Assembly: GCF_001311865.1 (NCBI RefSeq)
Contig: NZ_BBCD01000017.1
Span: 1 to 64,000, forward strand
DNA: 64,000 nucleotides
Direction: 5' to 3'
Origin: Piscibacillus salipiscarius JCM 13188
GTDB taxonomy: Bacteria > Bacillota > Bacilli > Bacillales > Alkalibacillaceae
Part shown: positions 50,495-60,790 of the stretch, one piece after another
Numbering within the stretch: the first letter of the stretch is position 1
How the letters are laid out: the number at the start of each line of letters is the position of its first letter
Made by a program: the position numbers and the translations under genes
Notes under the pieces: generated by a model
What the model saw: only the letters and a program-made list of their open reading frames with translations
The model's database searches: none
Told to the model about the DNA's origin: nothing

Positions 50495-51606
50495 TTACAA
50501 TAATTCACTTAAATCTTTATAGTCTAATTCATGCGCATCCGCAACAGCTTTGTATGTTACATAACCATCTAATGTATTAATCCCTTTTAGAAGGTTTTGG
50601 TTATCTTTAACTGCTTGCTTGTAGCCTTTGTTAGCTAATTGTAGCGCATAAGGTACCGTCACGTTGGTTAAGCCGATTGTTGATGTTCTTGGCACGGCAC
50701 CAGGCATGTTAGCAACAGCATAGTGTAGAACGCCGTGTTTTTCATAAGTAGGGTTATCATGAGTTGTAATATGGTCTACTGTCTCAACAATTCCACCTTG
50801 GTCAACTGCCACATCAACAATAACTGATCCAGGTGACATTTCTTTAACCATGTCCTCTGTCACTAGTTTAGGTGCTTTTGCACCAGGAATTAGCACAGCA
50901 CCAACAACTAAATCCGAATGCTTCACAGCTTCTGCAATATTTAATTCATTCGACATGACCGTATTAATTTGATTACCAAAATATCATCAAGCTCTCTTAA
51001 ACGCTCAGGGCTAAGGTCGATAATCGTTACATCTGCACCTAAACCAACTGCGATTTTAGCAGCGTTTGTTCCAACGACACCACCGCCGATTACAGTTACT
51101 CTCCCTCTTTGAACACCAGGAATTCCACTCAATAAGATTCCTTTACCACCACGAGATTTTTCTAAGAACTGAGCACCGATTTGACTTGCCATACGACCCG
51201 CAACTTCACTCATTGGTGTTAATAGTGGAAGTGAGCGATTATCTAGCTGAACGGTCTCGTAAGCGATTCCAACAACTTTGTTATCAATTAACGCTTTAGT
51301 TAATTCAGGTTCAGCAGCTAAATGTAAATAAGTGAATAAGATTAAACCTTCATAGAAGTAATCATATTCTTCAGGAAGTGGTTCTTTAACTTTCATAACC
51401 ATTTCTTGAGACCAAGCGTCCTTAGCTGATGGCACAATCGTTGCGCCCGCTTCTTCATATTGCTTGTCCGTAAAGTTAGAACCTTCTCCAGCATTTGTTT
51501 CAACAAAAACACTATGTCCAGCGTTAACAAGTGCAATGACCCCTGCAGGAGTTAATGCAACACGGTTTTCATTGTTTTTAATTTCCTTAGGTATTCCGAT
51601 CTTCAT
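50495..51606 (-). CDS. ald: alanine dehydrogenase, one frame error
   Basis: Reversible NAD-dependent deamination of L-alanine to pyruvate; in B. subtilis needed for growth on alanine and for normal sporulation. About 371 residues. [32 protein letters not shown] with the substrate lysine, [13 protein letters not shown] with the catalytic histidine, [20 protein letters not shown] (NAD fold), and [19 protein letters not shown]. One T is missing near 50983 in [16 protein letters not shown]. Start ATG 51606 with GGGAGGTTTTGACTG. Confidence 0.96.
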
Positions 51607-51696
51607 CAGTCAAAACCTCCCTGATTATGTAATAAAAAATGAAAAATATCATAACAAATTTTACTATAACACTAATTCCAATAAAGTTGTACACTT

Positions 51697-52449
51697 TTAT
51701 AAATAACGGTGAATGACATCCATGCCTCCGTTAACATCGACAACGGAACCAGTAATCATATCAGAATTCTCATCACATAAAAATCCTACCGTTCTAGCGA
51801 TATCTTCACCAGTCCCTTCACGTCCAATCGGTGTATCTTGACTGGGGTGTTTTCGGCTTTCTTCAATATTTTCTTCTTTCATATTGTCAATTATTTTACC
51901 TGGCGCAACCATATTAGCGGTAATTTTATATTCTGCTTCTTCAAGTGCTATTGACTTCATCAGTGAAGCTACCCCAACTTTTGCCGAAGCAAAGCCTGAT
52001 CTGTATATCCAACCCGAACTGTGATTGACTCCTTGAAACCCCCATAAATACAATCCTGCCAAAATTTTGCTTCCTCATGATAGGAATACAAGATTTAACT
52101 AAATGAAAAGAGGCATCTAAATTCCCACGAACCATTCGATCCCATTCATCTGTACTATAATCCATTAGCTTTTTTCTTTCAAAAATAAATGGGCCTGCGT
52201 TACTAATTAAACAATCAATGCGTCCAAACTTTTGATATGCCTCATGTACAACTTGTTCTATCTTATGATGGTTTTGCACATCTAATTGTTCGATATGTAA
52301 CGGATAGCCAATATACTCATCTTTTAACTTATTAGCCTGATTTTGTCTGAACGATAAGTCGCGGTGACACTATAACCATTTTTGAGAAAGTACTCTGTCA
52401 TTTTTCTGCCTAACCCTTTTGTACCTGCAGTGATTAAGGCATGGCGCAT
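51697..52449 (-). CDS. ytkK: short-chain dehydrogenase/reductase (YtkK-like), frameshifted
   Basis: About 250 residues. From the ATG at 52449: MRHALITAGTKGLGRKMTEY (TGxxxGxG cofactor motif as TAGTKGLG), then after a break near 52355 NQANKLKDEYIGYPLHIEQL; CLISNAGPFIFER (NAG motif); after breaks near 52055 and 52010 the YxxxK-like GFASAKVGVASLMKSIALEE, and ANMVAPGKI, DMITGSVVDVNGGMDV. In the active site the position before ASAK reads F rather than Y in this consensus, which may be real or an error. Resembles 3-oxoacyl-ACP reductases. Position near ytkL/ald supports ytkK. GGAGGGGTCCC upstream. Confidence 0.8.
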
Positions 52450-52546
52450 GGGACCCCTCCATTCTCCTGTTTAACTATATGAACATTTTACCATTACATA
52501 ATCAAATTTAAAAATTTCTTAATTCATTGTTAAAAATAAAATGTTA

Positions 52547-52573
52547 TGAATGCGCTTACAATCATGATATACT
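52547..52573 (+). promoter_or_regulatory. candidate cre site and -10 box of the uspA gene
   Basis: TGAATGCGCTTACA (52547-52560) matches the CcpA cre consensus TGWAANCGNTNWCA at all but one position. A -10 box TATACT follows at 52568-52573; no good -35 is present, so the cre would lie over the -35/spacer and repress. Confidence 0.45.
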
Positions 52574-52596
52574 TAACATAAAGGAGGTCTTAACAG

Positions 52597-53055
52597 ATGG
52601 CGTTTGAATACCACAATATTTTAATTGCTGTTGACGGATCTAAAGCATCGGACTTTGCTTTTCAAAAAGCAATCGACATTGCTAAAAGAAACCATGCCAA
52701 ATTAATTATTTCTCATGTAGTTGACACTCGTGTGTATTCCACCATTGAAGCTTATGATCGTAATGTTTCGGATAGAGTTCAGAACGACGCACAAGAACTC
52801 TTAAAAGGCTATGAAGAGCGTGCTTCTCAAGCTGGTGTAACCAATGTGGTGACAGACATGGAACATGGCTCACCTAAAGTAAAAATTGCAAAAGAAGTTG
52901 CACCTAGACACGGGGCAGATTTAATCATTTGCGGAGCTACCGGAATGAATGCTGTTGAACGCTTTTTCATCGGAAGTGTGTCTGAACACATTACTCGTTA
53001 TGCTAAAGTTGATGTACTCGTCATAAGACCAGAAGATGAACATAAACAAACTTAA
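52597..53055 (+). CDS. universal stress protein UspA family
   Basis: 152 residues, one Usp domain. YHNILIAVDGSKASDFAFQK at the N-terminus and the ATP-binding motif GATGMNAVERFFIGSVSEHI (G-2x-G-9x-GS pattern) near residue 128. Likely nucleotide-binding stress protein. Ribosome site AAAGGAGGTCTTAACAG. A terminator overlaps the stop. Frame intact. Convergent with the EcsC-family gene. Confidence 0.92.
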   Translation: MAFEYHNILIAVDGSKASDFAFQKAIDIAKRNHAKLIISHVVDTRVYSTIEAYDRNVSDRVQNDAQELLKGYEERASQAGVTNVVTDMEHGSPKVKIAKEVAPRHGADLIICGATGMNAVERFFIGSVSEHITRYAKVDVLVIRPEDEHKQT

Positions 53056-53077
53056 GAGGAGAGTAATCTCTCCTCTT
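53054..53077. terminator. terminator between uspA and the EcsC-family gene
   Basis: AAGAGGAGAG (53054-53063) / CTCTCCTCTT (53068-53077), perfect 10-bp stem with loop TAAT, then TTATTG. It includes the last bases of uspA and ends one base before the stop of the convergent gene. Confidence 0.9.
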
Positions 53078-53892
53078 TTATTGCTCTTCTAAAAAACGAT
53101 GCTGATAAAAGTACTTCGCAAATAAGGTTACATCTTTCGATAATTTATAATTAGAAAGAGCCCCAATCCCAACACTTATTAATGGTACACCTTGCACTAA
53201 CTTTTTTCTGAACATTACAATTGCGAGCGTCTTAAAAAGCTGATTAACGGGCTGTTCTAACCATGTCTCATCAAGAGTACCGTCTACCTGTTCCATAATA
53301 GTATCAAGTGAGTTTAAGTCATTTTTAAGCTCTGTCCATGCCTCGTATTTGAACCGCTGTGGCATAAGCCCACCATGCAGTATTTTTAAGGCTAAAATCA
53401 TCTCCACAGGGTTGTTCATATCATAACCAAAACTATTTCCAATTAACTGAACTGACCTTAAGTTTAATGTCATAATTAATGGAAAATCCACACCTAAAAA
53501 CAACCATCCACCAGTTCCCGTTAACCCGCCTTGAGCAAATGAATACACTCTGCTCTTAGCTAATTGTTGATCAGATAAATAAGTAAGCTGTTCTATCGAT
53601 AGAGATTTTAAATCATCAATTTTTTTTTTTCAATTTGTTCATTAAATGATCTTGCTGTCTGAAGTATTCTTTCTTGAGAAGCCTGTTGCGAGTTAGTTCC
53701 CTGAAGAAACGTGTACGTGTATAAGAACCACTGATCAGCCCAATTGAGAATTTTCTCTTGATAGTGATTAGGAATTTTCCCAAACATGCTATCTAGTGAT
53801 ATCTCATACATTCTTTCAAAATCATTTGTATGATAAGCTTCTAGTTCAGCTTCCCATTTTAAAATCGAACGACGTACTCTTTCCTCTCCCAT
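53078..53892 (-). CDS. EcsC family protein, one frame error
   Basis: About 271 residues. MGEERVRRSILKWEAELEAY and NHYQEKILNWADQWFLYTYT at the N-terminus, then after a length error in the T11 run at 53620-53630 SLSIEQLTYLSDQQLAKSRV, GGLTGTGGWLFLGVDFPLIM and NLRSVQLIGNSFGYD, the EcsC domain signature. The family takes its name from the third gene of the ecs ABC transporter operon; function unknown. Start ATG 53892 with AAAGGGTGATGAA. Sits downstream of ytxK. Confidence 0.82.
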
Positions 53893-53918
53893 TTCATCAC
53901 CCTTTTTACCTATTGATA

Positions 53919-53944
53919 AACCAGCCCCTACCTAAGGACTGGCT
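53919..53944 (-). terminator. possible ytxK terminator
   Basis: AGCCAGTCC / GGGGCTGGTT on the minus strand (53944-53936 and 53928-53919), imperfect, followed by TATCAATAGG. Weak. Confidence 0.45.
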
Positions 53945-53966
53945 ATAGTAAACATTTATAAAGGTT

Positions 53967-54951
53967 TTATCGCTCGTTTTCAAACCACTGATTCAATTGT
54001 TGCAACACTTGCTGCATGGCTTCAGCTTCTTTAAATGAAGGCAAGTCGGCAAGCATAACCTTTTTAGGATCTTTCGTGGCCTCACCTTTCTTTTGCAGAA
54101 CGAAAATACTCTTTCTCATCGTTTCATTCTTAAACATCGATTCAGGTAGCTGAAGCAAGCCAACAATATGAGCATGCTTTTTTAAGTAAGCTTGAAGTTG
54201 ATCCTTTTGATCACTTTCAAACAACATACTCGGTACTACAAAAATAAATAGCCACCTTCTTTAGTATATTTTATACTCTGTTCAATAAATAAATGATGAG
54301 AGTATGAATGATCCTGCTCTGCCTTAAGCTCATAACCTTGTGCCGTTTCATCATCAGGGTAATATCCTACTGGTAGATCCGAAACGACGACATCAACTGG
54401 TTCAAGTAAAATAGGCTTTAAACTATCTTGATGAAAGAACTCCACCTCTTTTTCTTGTAAATTAGCATTGATATAAGCTAATCGAATTAAGGTCGGATCC
54501 ACTTCACTACCATATAATTTAATCGACTCTTTTAATACCTCTTGTTGATTTAAAACAGCAAACAATAAATTAGCTGTTCCGCATGCAGGATCAAATAATG
54601 TATAAGGTTTTTCAGTTCCAACAAAACGCTGCACTAAATACCAATAAACATACCCACTGTATCTGGGGTGATGTAGTGATGCTGCTGTGTCTGTCCTTTC
54701 ATACCTTTTAATATTGCGAGTTGAAGCCCTTTACGCCTCATCTCACCTGTATATTCAGAAAGATTAATCTGACTAAGTTTTGTCTGTAATTGTTGTTCAT
54801 ATGTTGGCTCTAAATCATCGGGTAATTCTCGATAAAACAACAATTCACTTGCTGCAATTAGCCCGTCTAAGTACGGAACATCTTCTTGTTTAGTAATGAT
54901 TTCAGTAGTCTCATCTAACCATTTAAATATTATTTCAATTTGTTGCTCCAA
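53967..54951 (-). CDS. ytxK: class I SAM-dependent methyltransferase YtxK, frameshifted
   Basis: About 328 residues (329 in B. subtilis). N-terminal helical region (IEIIFKWLDETTEIITKQED, GEMRRKGLQLAILKGMKGQT QQHHYITPDTVG), then after a missing G near 54660 YVYWYLVQRFVG, SAM motif I TLFDPACGTANLLFAVLNQ, and motif IV DVVVSDLPVGYYP in place of NPPY. A second loss (T) near 54252 precedes VVPSMLFESDQKD. Similar to adenine-specific N6 methyltransferases, but the target is unknown. Ends ALVLQQLNQWFENER-like; start ATG 54951 with GGAGGGACTTTGATTGG upstream. Confidence 0.88.
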
Positions 54952-55035
54952 TCAAAGTCCCTCCGCTTTCTAACCGATTCCTTGCGTTACTTACTTTATT
55001 TTAGCAAATTTAAAGGGACATTGATAGATAAATGG

Positions 55036-55599
55036 TTATTCTGGAATATTGCCTCTTCGGTCATAATCTTGGTCACGGTAACCTTGGTCTTGATAACCTT
55101 GACCTCCCTGATCTCGATAACCTCGACCTCCTTGATTACCCTGATTATTTTGCCCTCGTCCGCCTCTCTGAGATTGCTGAGATTGATTGGATTGTTGTTG
55201 TTGAAAGTATTGCTGCACTTTTTCAACAGCTTGCGGTGCAAAATCAATTAATTTCTCTACGATATGAGTCCCTTGATCCAAATGAACCATCTTCACATCG
55301 TGCGGACGAACTACTAAAAAGCCGATTGGATTAATCGAAACACCCCCACCAGTTCCTCCACCGAACGGATGCGATGAACCACTTTGGCCTTGACCTTGCC
55401 CATCATCGCTTTGTTGGGATGATTTACCGAATTCACTACCACCTGCAGCAAAGCCAAATCCAACTTTAGATACTGGTAGAATGACAGTTGAACGGTCTGG
55501 CGTTTCAATAGGGTCACCAATGATGGTATTAACATCGATCATATCTTTTAAGTTTTCCATGGCTGTAACCATCATGTCGTGTATAGGATGTTCATTCAT
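55036..55599 (-). CDS. gerW: GerW family sporulation protein (YtfJ) with RG/Q-rich C-terminal tail
   Basis: 187 residues versus about 151 in B. subtilis. Conserved core: HDMMVTAMENLKDMIDVNTI, PVSKVGFGFAAGGSEF, PFGGGTGGGVSINPIGFLVV, QGTHIVEKLIDFAPQAVEKV. From residue 133 a low-complexity extension: QQQQSNQSQQSQ, then RGGRGQNNQGNQGGRGYRDQ and QGYQDQGYRDQDYDRRGN. In B. subtilis GerW is needed for germination through L-alanine receptors. The tail resembles RGG-type disordered regions. It overlaps the ytfI stop by 4 bases; no frame error. Confidence 0.92.
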   Translation of the reverse strand: MNEHPIHDMMVTAMENLKDMIDVNTIIGDPIETPDRSTVILPVSKVGFGFAAGGSEFGKSSQQSDDGQGQGQSGSSHPFGGGTGGGVSINPIGFLVVRPHDVKMVHLDQGTHIVEKLIDFAPQAVEKVQQYFQQQQSNQSQQSQRGGRGQNNQGNQGGRGYRDQGGQGYQDQGYRDQDYDRRGNIPE

Positions 55600-56243
55600 T
55601 TTAAGCCCACCTTTTTAAGTTTTCCATATTGTTTTCCTACGCTATATAATTCACGCATAATTTTACCGAGTTTAAAGGATAATATACACTTTAGCTCTGT
55701 CTGATAAGTCGGTTTGACATAATAAGGTTGCACCGTGTAATCGGGATTGGTGCTAAGCGTTAAATAATTCAACATCATAGCTGCAATTCCACCTTTAACG
55801 GTATAAAGGACTCCAGTTAATTCAGCTGTATGGTCAGCACGACTTACTCCTAGCATGGTATCCCAATTGAATTGATTGACTTGAATAGCCTTAAGTGCTT
55901 TTTTTAAATGTGGTAACGTCTTTAGTCGTTTTAATAACTTCATTAATTAACGTCCATTGCTGTTTAAGATCATCTATGGTGAATGATTTTTCTTTTCTTT
56001 TTGCTTACCAAACATTTCGTCTTTCTCGACTAAATCAACTGAAAACGTATCAGTATTTAAATCAATAATTGGAATCGATCGAGTAAGTTTAATATATTTC
56101 CAAAGAATTAATTGAATATAGAGGTCTTGCCTTTGATGACGATATGTAAAATGTATGGCCACTTTTACCTGACTAAAAATTAAACATAGGATTAGCAATA
56201 TAAAAACCAATAAGATTGCAGCCAATATCGATAACACGATCAT
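55596..56243 (-). CDS. ytfI: DUF2953 protein YtfI, one frame error
   Basis: About 215 residues. An N-terminal membrane helix (LSILAAILLVFILLILCLIF), then QVKVAIHFTYRHQRQDLYIQ LILWKYIKLTRSIP. After a break near 55983 the frame goes on SFTIDDLKQQWTLINEV, then LKAIQVNQFNWDTMLGVSRA DHTAELTGVLY and VKPTYQTELKCILSFKLGKI, the DUF2953 core. A second break lies near 55918. Precedes gerW with a 4-base overlap, so both act in sporulation. Function unknown. Confidence 0.85.
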
Positions 56244-56303
56244 CTAAAGCACCCCTTAAATTTAAGGTGTCTATTTATTGGAAAAATATGCGTACATAAA
56301 TAG

Positions 56304-56335
56304 AAAAGCGTTTGGAAGTAAATCCAAACGCTTTT
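56304..56335 (-). terminator. amidohydrolase terminator
   Basis: Perfect 13-bp stem AAAAGCGTTTGGA (56335-56323 on minus) / TCCAAACGCTTTT (56316-56304), loop of 6, then CTATTTATG. It starts 1 base past the gene stop. Confidence 0.92.
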
Positions 56336-56336
56336 G

Positions 56337-57921
56337 TCATGTAGATGAATAAACCACTTTCCCATTCACTATGGTTTTTTCAACTTTAATGTTATGAAGA
56401 TTTTCTATTTCAATTAAAAAAGGGTCTTGATTTAAAATTACAAAATCAGCATAAAACCCTGCCTCAATTTGTCCTTGAACATGCTCTTTTCCAATGATTT
56501 TTGCAGGATTAACCGTATACAACTCAAATGCTTCATAAACTGATAAACATTCACTTATGTTATAAGTCATCCCATCATAAGTTGACCTACGATTAACCGC
56601 AGCATCAATACTGGTTAACGGATCAACAATCTCAATTGGAGCATCTGAACCACCGCCACATAATATGCCTTCACGAATATATGATTTCCACGGATAGGAT
56701 TGATTCGCTCGCCTTTCACCGACCCGGTCGATTACCCATGGGAAATCAGAAGAAACAAAAGCGGCTGAATATCTATAATAACTGATTTTCCTTTAAGGCG
56801 TTCAATTAACTCAGGGCGCATTATTTGCCCATGAATTAATCGATCTTTCATCCCCTGTGGAGGCGGATATTTCTCAATTAAATCAATAACTTTTTCAGCT
56901 GCTAAATCACCAATAGCATGAGTGGCAATTGGCATTTGGTAATCCCTAGCTTTTTTAACCAATTCTTCTAAACCCTCATCCGTATGAATGGCAACCCCAT
57001 TTGTAGTTGGATCATCCGAATATGAATCAGACAAGAGTGCAGTCCTACCACCTAATGCGCCATCAACAAATAATTTCATAGCTCCAAATTCCAACCAATC
57101 ATCCTTCTCTTGCGATTGGTGACCCTCAGCGTGCAGGTCATCTACTACTAGGTGATGCACTAATAAATGAGCTCTAAAAGATTCTTGATTGGGTATGATT
57201 TGTTTGAAAGCTTCATATGTTTTGCTAAAGCCACCATAATAACTTAAATCTTCACTGTGGCCAGAAACAATTCCTTTAGATAATAAATCTCTAACCGATG
57301 TTTGAATAGCCTTCTTCAAAAATCTAAATCAGGGGTAGGCATATGCGATTTAATCAATTCCTGTGCCTGATCGTGAAAAGCCCCTGTTAAGTGACCATAA
57401 AAATCTCTTTCTATAACGCCTCCAGGTACATCCTCCGTCTCCTCAGATACGCCTGAAATTTCCATAGCCTTAGAGTTAGCCACTAAAGCATGTCGACAGA
57501 TTCGTGTTAAAACAACTGGATGGCCATTCGAAACTTCATCTAACTCCTTGCGGTGAATCATAATGGGTTCATCCCAGTTATTTTCATTAAAACCTTCACC
57601 AATCAGCCATTTCGTTTTCACTTAATTGGTTTGATGCGATTTGAACTTTTGAATGACTTCTTTTCTTGATTGAACATCAGACAAGTCTAAGCGAAGAAGT
57701 TTTTCACCGTGACCAATTATATGTAGATGACTATCGATAAATCCTGGGAACAATACTCCTTCAAATCTAATTTCATCATCTATTTGTTGTTTATATTTAT
57801 TCTTCAGATCTTTTAAATAACCTGTTTCTATAATTTTTCCGTGGTCAGTGTAAATGGCTTCAACCATATTCTCGGGACCAGTCATTGTGTAAATCTTTCC
57901 ACCAAACCATAGTTGCCCCAT
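56337..57921 (-). CDS. YtcJ-like amidohydrolase, frameshifted
   Basis: About 528 residues, metal-dependent hydrolase of the YtcJ subgroup. HxH metal motif GFIDSHLHIIGHG, WLIGEGFNENNWDEP, MKLFVDGALGGRTALLSDSY, HAIGDLAAEKVIDL, GGGSDAPIEIVDPLTSIDAA, and the terminal GQIEAGFYADFVILNQDPF. Breaks: one T missing near 57305 and near 56760, plus a two-part error at 57598-57624 that leaves a stop in frame (N*VKTKW; the corrected text is NLSENEWLIGEG). Substrate unknown. Start ATG 57921 with AAGGGGGACGACAA. Not part of the syntenic B. subtilis set here. Confidence 0.88.
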
Positions 57922-58019
57922 TTGTCGTCCCCCTTATACATTTCTAGTTCGTTGACCTTATACTACTACCATTTTGACTAAAAATTCAACTTAAACCGCT
58001 TCTATTTTGACAATCAAAA

Positions 58020-58043
58020 AAGGGCAGTTTCAAAACTGCCCTT
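58020..58043 (-). terminator. SASP terminator
   Basis: AAGGGCAGTTT (58043-58033 on minus) / AAACTGCCCTT (58030-58020), perfect 11-bp stem, then TTTTTGATTG. About 28 bases past the SASP stop. Confidence 0.93.
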
Positions 58044-58071
58044 AGAGTATTAGATAATGTTTCTTATTTAA

Positions 58072-58269
58072 TTATTGACCATTCATTTGTGATTGTGCTT
58101 GTTGAACAAGACGTTTAGTGATTTCTCCACCTACTGATCCGTTTGAACGAGAAGTAGAATCAGGACCAAGTTGTACACCAAACTCTTGAGCAATTTCAGT
58201 TTTCATCTGGTTTAACGCTGCGTCAACACCAGGAACTAATAATTGGTTTGAGTTGTTGCGATCTGCCAT
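58072..58269 (-). CDS. alpha/beta-type small acid-soluble spore protein
   Basis: 65 residues. Coats spore DNA, changing its form and protecting it from UV and heat; degraded by GPR protease on germination. The GPR site [10 protein letters not shown], and [22 protein letters not shown] are diagnostic. Normally made in the forespore under sigma-G; I did not find an unambiguous promoter. Position next to thiI matches sspA of B. subtilis. Ribosome site GAGGAGGTGAAAATCC. Frame intact. Confidence 0.95.
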   Translation of the reverse strand: MADRNNSNQLLVPGVDAALNQMKTEIAQEFGVQLGPDSTSRSNGSVGGEITKRLVQQAQSQMNGQ

Positions 58270-58346
58270 TGGATTTTCACCTCCTCGTTAACTATTGTTA
58301 GCAACGGGAAAGTTATAATACAATGCAAAACTTGGAAGAAATCAAG

Positions 58347-59547
58347 CTATAATAAGTCTTCAAACTCGTCTTCTTTTTCTTCGTCTGTCGCGCTAAATGT
58401 CACTGTTTCCATATTGTTTAAAGCTTTTTCAATATCCATAGAAAAATCAATTGGTCTTTCAAACTCATTAACTTTGTCTCTTCTAGGCTTCGTTTTTGGA
58501 GACTTTGGTACAAAAATCGTGCAACAATCCTCGTATGGTCTTATAGAAATCTCATAAGCACCATTTTTTTGAAAATGTCGATAATATCAATTTTATCCAT
58601 AGCTACGAGTGGCCTAATAATTGGATAATTAGTAACCTCGTTAATGGTGTGCATACTTTCCATTGTTTGACTAGCCACTTGTCCTAAATTTTCTCCAGTC
58701 GTAATCGATAAAATATCACGCTGTTTAGCGACCATTTCACTAATACGCATCATAAGTCTACGCATAATAGTCATACCATAATTTTCAGGCGCTTCTTGAA
58801 AGATTTTTTGCTGAATTTCTGTAAAAGGAACTAAATGTAGTTTAACGTCTCCACCATACTTTGTTAAAACTCTCGCTAAATCTTCTACCTTCTGTTTAGC
58901 CCTCTCACTTGTAAACGGTGGTGAATGAAAGTGAATCGCTTCAATTTCAACTCCACGATTCATCGTTAAGTAGCCAGCAACTGGACTATCGATTCCACCA
59001 GAAAGTAATAATAAAGTTTTTCCAGTCGTACCTACGGGAAGACCGCCTTTACCTTGTATTTTTTTGATGTGATATAAGTTGCATCATGTCTGATTTCAAC
59101 GCGCAACTCTACATCTGGCTGATGAACGTCAACTGTCCAACCATCCGTATGACTTAGTAAATGCCCACCTAAAATTTGATTCATATCTTGAGAACCAATT
59201 GGAAAATCTTTATTCGGACGCTTACAAGTTACTTTAAAGGTTTCACCAGATTCTAAACGTAATGCCTCTAAAGCAGCTTCTTTAATTTTCTCTTGATCGT
59301 TTTCAATTTTCATAGCTAAGCTAAACGATTGAATTCCAAAAATATCTTTACATTTCTCTAAAATAGCCTCGTAATCCTCGCCATTTAAGAGAATATACAT
59401 ATGGTCTCTTCTAGCTTTTACTTTAATATTTGGATAGTCATTAAGCTTCTTTTCCACATTGTTTTTCAAAATCTGTATGAATGATTTTCGATTTTTTCCT
59501 TTTAAGGCTAGTTCTCCGTATCTCACTAAAATATGATTATAAATCAT
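58347..59547 (-). CDS. thiI: tRNA 4-thiouridylation / thiazole synthesis protein ThiI, frameshifted
   Basis: About 400 residues (401 in B. subtilis). N-terminal ferredoxin-like and THUMP domains ([19 protein letters not shown]), then PP-loop [17 protein letters not shown] after a break near 59052, and [20 protein letters not shown] further break near 58570 (A7 run) leads to [28 protein letters not shown] and the true end FEDLL at 58347. No rhodanese extension. It takes persulfide sulfur from the adjacent cysteine desulfurase. Start ATG 59547, GGGGTAATTGAC upstream, 5 bases after iscS. Confidence 0.95.
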
Positions 59548-59552
59548 GTCAA

Positions 59553-60687
59553 TTACCCCATTATACTTTTATATTGTTCAATCACACGTTTAATTTCTTC
59601 TATAAAAACATCTAATTCTTGTTCATTCTGATCAATGGTTAAGCTCACGCGAATAGCAGCACCAGCTTCTAGTTCCTTTCCACACGCAACTAAAACGTGA
59701 CTCGGCTCATCTTGTTTGGATGAACAGGCGGATTTTGTCGACACATAAATGTCCTTTTCACCTAAGGCATGTATAATCACTTCTGGTTTAAATCCACTAA
59801 CAGAAAAATTAAAAATATGCGCGGCTCCATCCTGCGGTGAGTTAATGGTAACTCCATCAACGGATGAAAGTTGTTCAAATAAATTATGTTTAACAGATTC
59901 AAGCGATTTATATTGATCCTGCTTCTCTAAAGCTAACCTCATTGCCTTAGCTAGAGAAACATTTCCAGCAACATTTTCAGTACCAGGTCTTATGCCAGAC
60001 TCCTGAGCTCCACCATGAAAAAGTGGCTTAAGCTGAACATGTTTCTTTTTAATTAAACAACCTGTTCCCTTAAGACCATGTATTTTATGACCAGAAATCG
60101 TCACCAAATCTAATCCTTTCAAATCATAAGGTAGTGGAATTTTACCAAAGCCTTGAACATGATCCGTATGAAATGTCACTTTCGGAAAGTTTGCTAGTAA
60201 CTTAGCTACTTTTTCAATAGGCTGAATAGAACCAATTTCATTATTAACATGCATAATGGAAACTAATATAGTTTGTTCTGTTAAGGCGTTTTTTCAAGTC
60301 ATCCATGTTAATAACACCAGATGAATTGACTGGTAAATAAGTCACTTCAAAACCTTCATTTTCAAGTTCCTGAAAGACTTGAAGTACAGCAGGATGTTCA
60401 ATTTGAGTCGTAATAATATGATTCCCTCTATTTAAATGGGCATGTGCAATCCCTTTTAATGCTAAATTATTACTTTCTGTTCCTCCAGAGGTGAAAATTA
60501 TTTCGTCTTCTCGAACTCTAAGAAGATTTGCGACTTGCTTTCTAGCTTTTTGATGAAGTTTTTCAACTTCCCCGCCAACTTCATGTATAGATGATGGATT
60601 GGCAAAATAATTCATCGCCACTGACTGAAAGGATTTAAGCACTTCAGGCGCTGGTTTTGTTGTGGCACTATTATCTAAATAGATCAT
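59553..60687 (-). CDS. cysteine desulfurase (NifS/IscS type), one frame error
   Basis: PLP enzyme delivering sulfur to ThiI; homologue of B. subtilis NifZ. About 378 residues. IYLDNSATTKPAPEVLKSF, FTSGGTESNNLALKG, HPAVLQVFQELENEGF, FHTDHVQGFGKIP, TISGHKIHGLKGTG with the PLP lysine, GGAQESGIRPGTENVAG, and the active cysteine STKSACSSK. One A gained near 60291 breaks LKNALTEQTILVSIMHVNNE. Start ATG 60687 with GGGAGTATTAAA; the open frame continues upstream without a good site. Operon iscS-thiI. Confidence 0.95.
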
Positions 60688-60723
60688 TTTAATACTCCCA
60701 TCAACGTCTTTTTGCATCGAGTT

Positions 60724-60753
60724 ATAATAACATAAATAAAGAATGATTATCAA
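60724..60753 (-). promoter_or_regulatory. promoter of the cysteine desulfurase-thiI operon
   Basis: TTGATA (60753-60748), 18 bases, TATTAT (60729-60724). The -35 overlaps TGATAATCATT, a partial match to a Fur box half. Confidence 0.6.
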
Positions 60754-60758
60754 CTAAA

Positions 60759-60790
60759 AAAGCTACCCCTTATGAGTTAGGAGCAGCTTT
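60759..60790 (-). terminator. terminator overlapping the 3' end of the small membrane protein gene
   Basis: AAAGCTGCTCC (60790-60780 on minus) / GGGGTAGCTTT (60769-60759), loop includes the TAA stop, then TTTAG. One mismatch and one G-U. Confidence 0.82.

Noticed and set aside
54996-55334. Open frames on both strands over the gerW tail
   Set aside because: They come from low-complexity repeats translated in other frames.
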